NCBI GenBank assembly: GCA_022801475.1
Contig: JAAWSH010000034.1
Coordinates: 1-10,398 of the forward strand
Reading direction: 5' to 3'
DNA length: 10,398 bases
From: Acutalibacter sp.
GTDB lineage: Bacteria; Bacillota; Clostridia; Oscillospirales; Acutalibacteraceae
The position numbers and the translations under genes were made by a program. Of the stretch, positions 6,102 through 10,398 are shown in pieces (position 1 is the stretch's first letter; every line of letters begins with the position of its first letter). Under the pieces are notes generated by a model that saw only the letters and a program-made list of their open reading frames with translations, was not told where the DNA came from and made no database searches.

Positions 6102-7359
6102 CGACGAGCGCTTGATCGCCCAAGGCGTGGCCCATGTAATCGGCCAGTTCGAAGGCCCCTTTGAGACAGTAGACATCGCCTTTTCCGGCCAAGAGGCCCT
6201 GGAAAAGATGGAAAAGCTCTCTTATGATTTAGTGATCACAGACGTGGCTATGCCGGGGCTTTCTGGCCTGGACCTGGTCCGTCAGGGAAAAGAGCGGGCT
6301 CTGTGCAATGATTTCTGCGTTCTCTCCGGCTACTCGGAGTTTGAGTTTGCCCGTACGGCCCTTCAGCTGGGGGTGGAGGACTACCTGCTAAAGCCTGTGG
6401 ACAAGGCGAAGCTGCGAAAAATGTTGGGAGATTTTGCCGAAAAGCAGAGCCGCCGGGGCCTTGCCTGCCGCCGGGAACAAGAACATCTGCTGGCCGACTG
6501 TCTTTTCAGTTATGCCAATTGGGAAGCTGCGCCCTTGGACTCAGGCCCCGTGCTGGTCATTGTGATCGAAAGCCTCTTTCGGGGAACAAAATCCCTCTCC
6601 CGCCAAGAGATAAAGGCCTGCTTTGGTGCCGGAGAAGCCGCTGTCCGTATGGTACACCTGCGCCACCTGCCGGCCTTTGCCCTGTTTGGCCCGCCAGAGA
6701 GCCTTGGCCTGTCCGCAAAAAAGCTTTCCACAGCATTCCCCGGGCTGTCTGTGGGCAGTGCCCAAGGCTTGGCGGAAAGTGCCGCCGCCCTGCGCGCTCT
6801 ATACAAAGACGCCCTGCACGCGGCCCTATCGGCTCACTGCTTTTTAGACCGCCCGTATCTGGATGCCGCAGAGTTCCCCAGGCCTAAAGTTCTGGAAGAG
6901 CTCCCCGGGGCGCTAAAGGCCCGGTTTGGCACGGCAGTCCCTGGGGAGCGGGTGCTGCTATACCAGATCTGCTGGCAGAGCCTGGCCCCGGCAGAGGCCC
7001 ATACCTCCCGGGAGAGCGCCGCCAACCCCTATGTGGCCAAAATGGTCCAGCTGGTAGACCAGCGCTTTACCGAGGACCTGACCCTGGCCGGCGCCGCCAA
7101 GGACATTGGCCTGAACCCCGAGTACGCGGGCAAGCTCTTCCGCAGCGAGGAGGGCCAGAGCTTCTCCGAATACCTGAACCGCTACCGCATTGCCCGCATT
7201 CTGGAGTGCGTGACCCAGGACCCCAGCCTCAGCTTTGAGCAGCTGGCCCCCTGCATGGGCTTTTCGGACCAGCGGAACTTCTACCGGGTGTTCAAGCGCC
7301 TGATGCAGACCACCCCGGGGAAATTCCGCTCCGCCATGCAGCTGGAGCAGGGCGCGTAA
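6082..7359 (+). CDS. yesN: Response regulator with AraC-type DNA-binding domain, YesN type
   Basis: This 425-residue regulator is the partner of the YesM-type kinase. The receiver domain (1 to about 120) has the acidic pair D7-D8, phospho-acceptor D54 in VITDVAMPGL, S82 in LSGYSEF and K104 in LLKPVD. A poorly conserved middle section (about 125-310) is usual for the family. The AraC-type C-terminal region (about 315-420) has two helix-turn-helix units, the first around LTLAGAAKDIGLNPEYAGKL and the second around FEQLAPCMGFSDQRNFYRVF, ending in the typical TTPGKFR. The GTG start at 6082 overlaps yesM by 20 bases and has AGGAGG 5 bases upstream, so translation is probably coupled. It likely activates the divergent importer operon and possibly the downstream hydrolase; target sites are not proven. 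All key phosphorelay residues are present. Confidence 0.95.
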   Translation: MKILVVDDERLIAQGVAHVIGQFEGPFETVDIAFSGQEALEKMEKLSYDLVITDVAMPGLSGLDLVRQGKERALCNDFCVLSGYSEFEFARTALQLGVEDYLLKPVDKAKLRKMLGDFAEKQSRRGLACRREQEHLLADCLFSYANWEAAPLDSGPVLVIVIESLFRGTKSLSRQEIKACFGAGEAAVRMVHLRHLPAFALFGPPESLGLSAKKLSTAFPGLSVGSAQGLAESAAALRALYKDALHAALSAHCFLDRPYLDAAEFPRPKVLEELPGALKARFGTAVPGERVLLYQICWQSLAPAEAHTSRESAANPYVAKMVQLVDQRFTEDLTLAGAAKDIGLNPEYAGKLFRSEEGQSFSEYLNRYRIARILECVTQDPSLSFEQLAPCMGFSDQRNFYRVFKRLMQTTPGKFRSAMQLEQGA

Positions 7360-7364
7360 AAAAA

Positions 7365-7390
7365 ACAGGGCCGCCCACTGGCGGTCCTGT
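7365..7390. terminator. Convergent terminator between yesN and the secreted-protein gene
   Basis: The arms ACAGGGCCGCC and GGCGGTCCTGT form an 11-bp stem with a CACT loop. Read leftward, the stem is followed by a run of eight T (7365-7358), a strong terminator for the minus-strand gene ending at 7421. Read rightward, the stem is fully paired (one G-U) and begins 6 bases after the yesN stop, but the 3' flank is CAGCTTTG without a real U-run. It should therefore stop leftward transcription well and rightward transcription less well. Confidence 0.78.
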
Positions 7391-7420
7391 CAGCTTTGCA
7401 TCATCGTGATATGGAAAAGC

Positions 7421-7759
7421 TTAGCTTGTAATGTCCACGGTAATAGACGCCCTTGCGTCTGAAATATTATAGACACTAGCGCGGTAACCTACATAACGCA
7501 AATTCCAACCATTGAGTTTTCCCGTATACGTTCCTCCTGCGTGCATTCCACCGCCCCAAAAGAGGGACTCATTAGGGGTAACCCCAATGTCAGAAATACC
7601 AATGTTGATTGCGCTGCATCTGGTAAGTGAATTTACTGTTAGAGTGTCATAGTAAATCTTTTTCTCCAATGTCAGAGCTAGAAATGGGTCGGTAATAACG
7701 CCTTCAACATACTTGGGGACATTAAATATTCCGAGTATACTTGTTTTCAGCGCCCCGTG
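7421..7759 (-). pseudogene. Frame-displaced C-terminal part of the secreted protein
   Basis: This 112-codon open stretch follows directly on the upstream gene but in the +1 frame. It opens right after a TGA at 7762-7760, so it overlaps the last codons of the upstream frame, and it ends with TAA at 7421. Its residues look like genuine protein: a stretch reading SILGIFNVPKYVEGVITDPF, then alternating hydrophobic, Gly- and aromatic-rich sequence such as SLFWGGGMHAGGTYTG and LRYVGYRASVYNI, consistent with a beta-rich domain. A TTG at 7669 could start translation but has no convincing ribosome site. The simplest reading is that it was the C-terminal domain of a roughly 300-residue protein, disconnected by a one-base insertion, or an equivalent indel, within 7725-7759. 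GGGG and AAAA runs there are likely spots. A sequencing error would look the same. The family is not recognised. Confidence 0.55.
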
Positions 7760-8330
7760 TCACATTCATCGCTGCCAAAGAAATCAAATCTGCCAAATCC
7801 TCCACCGGCTCTTCAGCTTTAATTGGTTGCTCCGATTCACTCGCCTGTTCTGTTGGCAAGTCCCAGCCAGGGAAAAGTTCGCTGAACTTAGGCAGTTCAT
7901 GCCACTCTTTTCTTTCTTCATCTACATAAACCATGTAGATGCGTCCATCGTCCGCATACCAACCGCTGGACTGATAGATTACTTTATTCCGTGCTGCCAA
8001 AATCTTCTCCTGTTCTTCAGAAGATGCGCTTTCCAAATCAGAGTTCGCCAGCGCCAGGGTCTGCGGGTCAACATCAATCTCATCCCGGGCTGCGGCGGGA
8101 GAAATGGCTTCTACTTGAGTGTAGCCTTTCTTCTCCATCTCCATGCGTATGGTGCGTGCGGAATACTCGTTAAACGCGTCCACCGCTTCCTGTCCTGTCA
8201 GGTATTCCATGGCCGCTTCCAGCTCTTCCAGAGAAAGCTCTTCCAGAGGCCTTTCGGACTCGGCCGAAGCCACGCCTGAAAACGCCAAGAGTAGGCATGC
8301 GGCTAGAATAACGGAAATTATTCTTTTCAC
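7722..8330 (-). CDS. Secreted protein of unknown function, probably truncated by frameshift
   Basis: The intact frame gives 202 residues. Residues 1-23 form a clear Sec signal peptide (MKRIISVILA, a hydrophobic core, then VASA) with predicted cleavage before E24. The mature part is acidic, with Glu/Leu-rich predicted helices (LEELSLEELEAAMEYL), a charged middle and an aromatic segment SSGWYADDGRIYMVYVDEE followed by ELPKFSELFPGWDLP. No catalytic motif or family was recognised. The GTG at 8330 is the likely start because AGGAGG (8345-8340) lies 9 bases upstream; a nearer ATG at 8335 yields only two codons. The frame ends abruptly at 7722 in an uncharacteristic tail (NKYTRNI), while coding-like sequence continues in another frame to 7421. 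It has its own SigA-type promoter and terminator. Its base composition is AT-richer than its neighbours, suggesting separate origin. Confidence 0.7.
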   Translation of the reverse strand: MKRIISVILAACLLLAFSGVASAESERPLEELSLEELEAAMEYLTGQEAVDAFNEYSARTIRMEMEKKGYTQVEAISPAAARDEIDVDPQTLALANSDLESASSEEQEKILAARNKVIYQSSGWYADDGRIYMVYVDEERKEWHELPKFSELFPGWDLPTEQASESEQPIKAEEPVEDLADLISLAAMNVTRGAENKYTRNI

Positions 8331-8402
8331 TGCATAGCACCTCCTAATAGTTCACCGCGCAAAGCTTTTTATCCATATCACAACTAGCGGCTTTACATGT
8401 TT

Positions 8403-8431
8403 ATAGTACGCTTAGTTGCTTTAAATGTCAA
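8403..8431 (-). promoter_or_regulatory. SigA-type promoter of the secreted-protein gene
   Basis: On the minus strand TTGACA (8431-8426) is followed after exactly 17 bases by TACTAT (8408-8403). The -35 is perfect and the -10 matches 5 of 6. Transcription would start near 8396, giving a leader of about 65 bases before the GTG start at 8330. Confidence 0.72.
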
Positions 8432-8469
8432 GTGATTTTAATCTTTTTTCTAACCTATTGTGCTTCTTG

Positions 8470-8493
8470 TATAACCCCAAAACCATAATTGGT
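8470..8493 (+). promoter_or_regulatory. Weak promoter-like -10 and inverted repeat before the GH127 gene
   Basis: TATAAC at 8470-8475 is a 5-of-6 match to a -10 box, but the -35 position (8447-8452, TTTCTA) is poor. Just downstream is ACCA-N4-TGGT (8482-8493), whose half-sites resemble the TGGTT/AACCA elements upstream of lplB. This could be an activator-dependent start, or the hydrolase may rely on transcription from yesMN. Confidence 0.25.
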
Positions 8494-8513
8494 AGAAAGG
8501 TACGGTGAAAATT

Positions 8514-10325
8514 ATGAATCGCACCGAGAGTTTCCCCTTCACCAACCCCACCCTGCACAAACTACAGCCCCAGGGCTTTTTCGGCGCGGTCCTGGAGAAA
8601 AATATCCAGGAGTGGGCCCTCTCCGCCCTGTCCCAAAACCCAGGCATTGTGGGCCACCTGCTCCACGCCCCCCACAGGCTGCCCTCCCCCGGCCCCCACG
8701 AGCGCCCCCTGATGCCCTGGTACAACGAGTTCCCCGGCAAGCTGCTTACCGGCATGGCTTTCGCCTACCAGGCCGCTCCCTCTCCCGGGCTGCTGGCCGC
8801 CGGCAACCAGCTGGCCGCCGCCCTTTCCGCCGCCCAGGGGCCCGACGGCTACCTGGGGGTGTATGACAAGGAAAACCGCTTTGGCGGAGACGGCGAGAAC
8901 TGGGACCTTTGGGGCCACTACCACAGCGCCTATGGCCTGCTGTGCTGGTACCATGCCGCAGGCGGTGTCAACGCCCAAACCCTCTCCACCGCCCGCCAGG
9001 CCCTGGACTGTGTGTACAACCAGTTCAGCGGCAGCGGCCGCAGCTATGACTCTGCCCAAAACCAGACCATGAACCTGGCTGTCAGCCACGGCTTCTCCCT
9101 GTTCTACCAGCAGACCGGCGACCCAAAATACCTGGACGCCGCCCTACAGATTGTGGACCAGGAGTGGCCCCTCTCTGGCGACTGGAAGGGCTTCGCCCTA
9201 CGGGGCGGAGAGTTCTGGCAGTCTCCCCTGCCCCGCTGGGAGGCCCTGCACACCATTCTGACCCTGGGAACCCTGTACGAAATCACAGGAGAGAAAAAGT
9301 ATTTTCAGGCCCTTACCGCCATCTGGAAGAGCATCCGTAAAACCGACCGTCACAATACCGGGGGATTTTCCAGTGGTGAACAGGCCCAGGGCACGCCCTT
9401 TGCCACCGGGGCCATTGAAACCTGCTGCACGGTGGCCTGGATGGCCCTTACCACCGAATACCTGCGGCTCTCTAAAGACCCTCTCGCTGCCGACGAGCTG
9501 GAACTCTCCCTATTGAACGGGTTGCTGGGGGCCGTGATGCCAGATGGCCGCGCCGTGGCCTACAACACCCCCATGTGCGCTGGAGGCCGGGAACCCTCTC
9601 AGGCGGAAATCGGCTTTCAACACAACCGGTTCTCTCCTGACTTCAACTGCTGCCAGGCCAACGCCTTACGGGGGCTGGCCCAGGTCTCTCAATGGGCGGC
9701 CATGACCGCTGGCAGTAAGGTCTATGTCAACTACTACGGCCCCTGCCGCATGGAGCTGGAAACTCCCAAGGGCCAACGCTTCACCCTGGCCCAGCATACC
9801 GCCTACCCGGCCAGGGGGCAGGTCCTTCTTACCCTGGAAGAGCTGGAGGAAGAGTCCTTTCCCCTCCTGCTGAGAATCCCCCTGTGGGCTGTGGGCACGG
9901 CTGTCTCTGTCAATGGACAGGCCCTGCCAGGAACAGTGCCTGGGCGGTACTTCACCCTAAGCCGCGGCTGGCGGGCAGGGGACCAGATAAAGCTGGATCT
10001 TGGTATGGCGGTCCATGCCTGGCCGGGCGCCGAAAGCTTTTTGGGAGCAGCCTCGCTCTACTACGGCCCCATCCTTATGACCGCGCCAGAACCCGCTGTG
10101 CTGAACTTTTCCTACATCCAGGCTAAAGCCGCGGCTGTGGAGGACATAAGTCTCGGTGGTCAGGGCTGGCTGCGGTTCACTGTCCCCGGAAGCTCTGAGC
10201 CGGCAGTGCTTCGGGACTTTGCTACAGGAAGCCACCAGGGAGGCTACACCAGCTGGCTGCGTTTCCAGGACAGCGGCCGTTTGCCCGGCGCCTCCGCCGG
10301 CCATCCGGATTGGTGCGGCGGCTAA
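8514..10325 (+). CDS. Glycoside hydrolase family 127-like enzyme (DUF1680; beta-L-arabinofuranosidase-like), cytoplasmic
   Basis: This 603-residue enzyme has an N-terminal (alpha/alpha)6-barrel-like part (about 20-400) and a C-terminal beta-rich part. GH127 beta-L-arabinofuranosidases use a Zn-bound Cys nucleophile; in HypBA1 the Zn ligands are Glu338, Cys340, Cys417 and Cys418, with Glu322 as acid/base. The matching positions here are E302 and C304 in IETCCTV, C379 and C380 in FNCCQAN, and E289 in GGFSSGEQ. The C304-to-C379 spacing (75) is close to HypBA1's 77. WDLWGHYHSAYGLL (130-143) fits the substrate-side His region. No signal peptide is present, so it probably acts on imported oligosaccharides. 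The ATG at 8514 is preferred, since AGAAAGG lies 13 bases upstream; a GTG at 8505 would sit only 4 bases away and add three residues. Related GH127 members act on other sugars, so the substrate is uncertain. Confidence 0.85.
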   Translation: MNRTESFPFTNPTLHKLQPQGFFGAVLEKNIQEWALSALSQNPGIVGHLLHAPHRLPSPGPHERPLMPWYNEFPGKLLTGMAFAYQAAPSPGLLAAGNQLAAALSAAQGPDGYLGVYDKENRFGGDGENWDLWGHYHSAYGLLCWYHAAGGVNAQTLSTARQALDCVYNQFSGSGRSYDSAQNQTMNLAVSHGFSLFYQQTGDPKYLDAALQIVDQEWPLSGDWKGFALRGGEFWQSPLPRWEALHTILTLGTLYEITGEKKYFQALTAIWKSIRKTDRHNTGGFSSGEQAQGTPFATGAIETCCTVAWMALTTEYLRLSKDPLAADELELSLLNGLLGAVMPDGRAVAYNTPMCAGGREPSQAEIGFQHNRFSPDFNCCQANALRGLAQVSQWAAMTAGSKVYVNYYGPCRMELETPKGQRFTLAQHTAYPARGQVLLTLEELEEESFPLLLRIPLWAVGTAVSVNGQALPGTVPGRYFTLSRGWRAGDQIKLDLGMAVHAWPGAESFLGAASLYYGPILMTAPEPAVLNFSYIQAKAAAVEDISLGGQGWLRFTVPGSSEPAVLRDFATGSHQGGYTSWLRFQDSGRLPGASAGHPDWCGG

Positions 10326-10379
10326 GATAAGACCGATTCCACAAGGCGGCTGAGGACTGCCTCGCGGTCATTCAATCAC

Positions 10380-10389
10380 AAAAAAGGAG
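10380..10389 (+). promoter_or_regulatory. Ribosome-binding site for a gene beginning at or beyond the right edge
   Basis: An AAAAAAGGAG purine run starts 55 bases after the GH127 stop, and the window ends 9 bases after it. The last two bases, GT, could begin a GTG at 10397, or an ATG could follow outside. No terminator hairpin with a U-run lies in 10326-10380, so the hydrolase and the next gene are probably co-transcribed. Confidence 0.55.
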
Positions 10390-10398
10390 CCCAGCAGT

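Noticed and set aside
7713..8279. 188-codon plus-strand frame opposite the secreted protein
   Set aside because: The opposite strand has a signal peptide, AGGAGG and a near-consensus promoter; this frame has none of these.
8562..9089. 175-codon minus-strand frame inside the GH127 gene
   Set aside because: Low-complexity Gly/Ala/Val composition and position antisense to a well-supported enzyme indicate a shadow frame.
1..10398. CRISPR array, insertion sequence, tRNA or phage system
   Set aside because: No regularly spaced repeats, transposase motifs, terminal inverted repeats or tRNA-like cloverleaf were seen on reading both strands.

Overview
The window looks like chromosomal DNA of an endospore-forming, moderately GC-rich Clostridia (Firmicutes), probably a gut Oscillospiraceae-type bacterium. 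The reasons are the first 31 codons of a SpoVAC-like spore gene at the left edge, an LplABC-type sugar importer with a YesM/YesN-type two-component system, strong AGGAGG-type ribosome sites, and GC-rich coding. No species is claimed.

Layout. At 1-93 (minus) is the N-terminus of spoVAC, preceded by a SigG-like promoter. From 3967 down to 318 (minus) runs a three-gene ABC importer operon: LplB-type permease, LplC-type permease, then a lipoprotein solute-binding protein, closed by a hairpin terminator at 239-265. A 421-bp divergent control region (3968-4388) carries a near-consensus promoter for the rightward genes, a TATAAT box with a poor -35 for the importer, and a repeated AACTGGTT element. 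From 4389 to 7359 (plus) lie a YesM-type sensor histidine kinase and an overlapping YesN-type AraC response regulator. A short AT-richer island (about 7400-8460) then holds a secreted protein of unknown function on the minus strand. It has its own promoter and terminator and appears to be broken by a frameshift near 7725-7759. At 8514-10325 (plus) is a cytoplasmic GH127-type (DUF1680) beta-L-arabinofuranosidase-like enzyme. A ribosome site at the very end suggests another co-directional gene just outside the window.

How the parts work together. This is most simply a Gram-positive carbohydrate-utilisation locus. YesM senses an extracellular or envelope signal and phosphorylates YesN, which activates the importer. 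The importer brings in oligosaccharides using an ATPase encoded elsewhere, since none is present here. The GH127-like enzyme, which has no signal peptide, trims them inside the cell. The Zn/Cys active-site motif suggests a beta-L-arabinofuranoside or related furanoside substrate, but that is inference. I found no CRISPR array, tRNA, rRNA, insertion sequence or clearly novel multi-gene system. The most interesting points are the frameshifted secreted gene in the AT-rich island, the possibility that yesMN and the hydrolase are transcribed through it, and the divergent control region.
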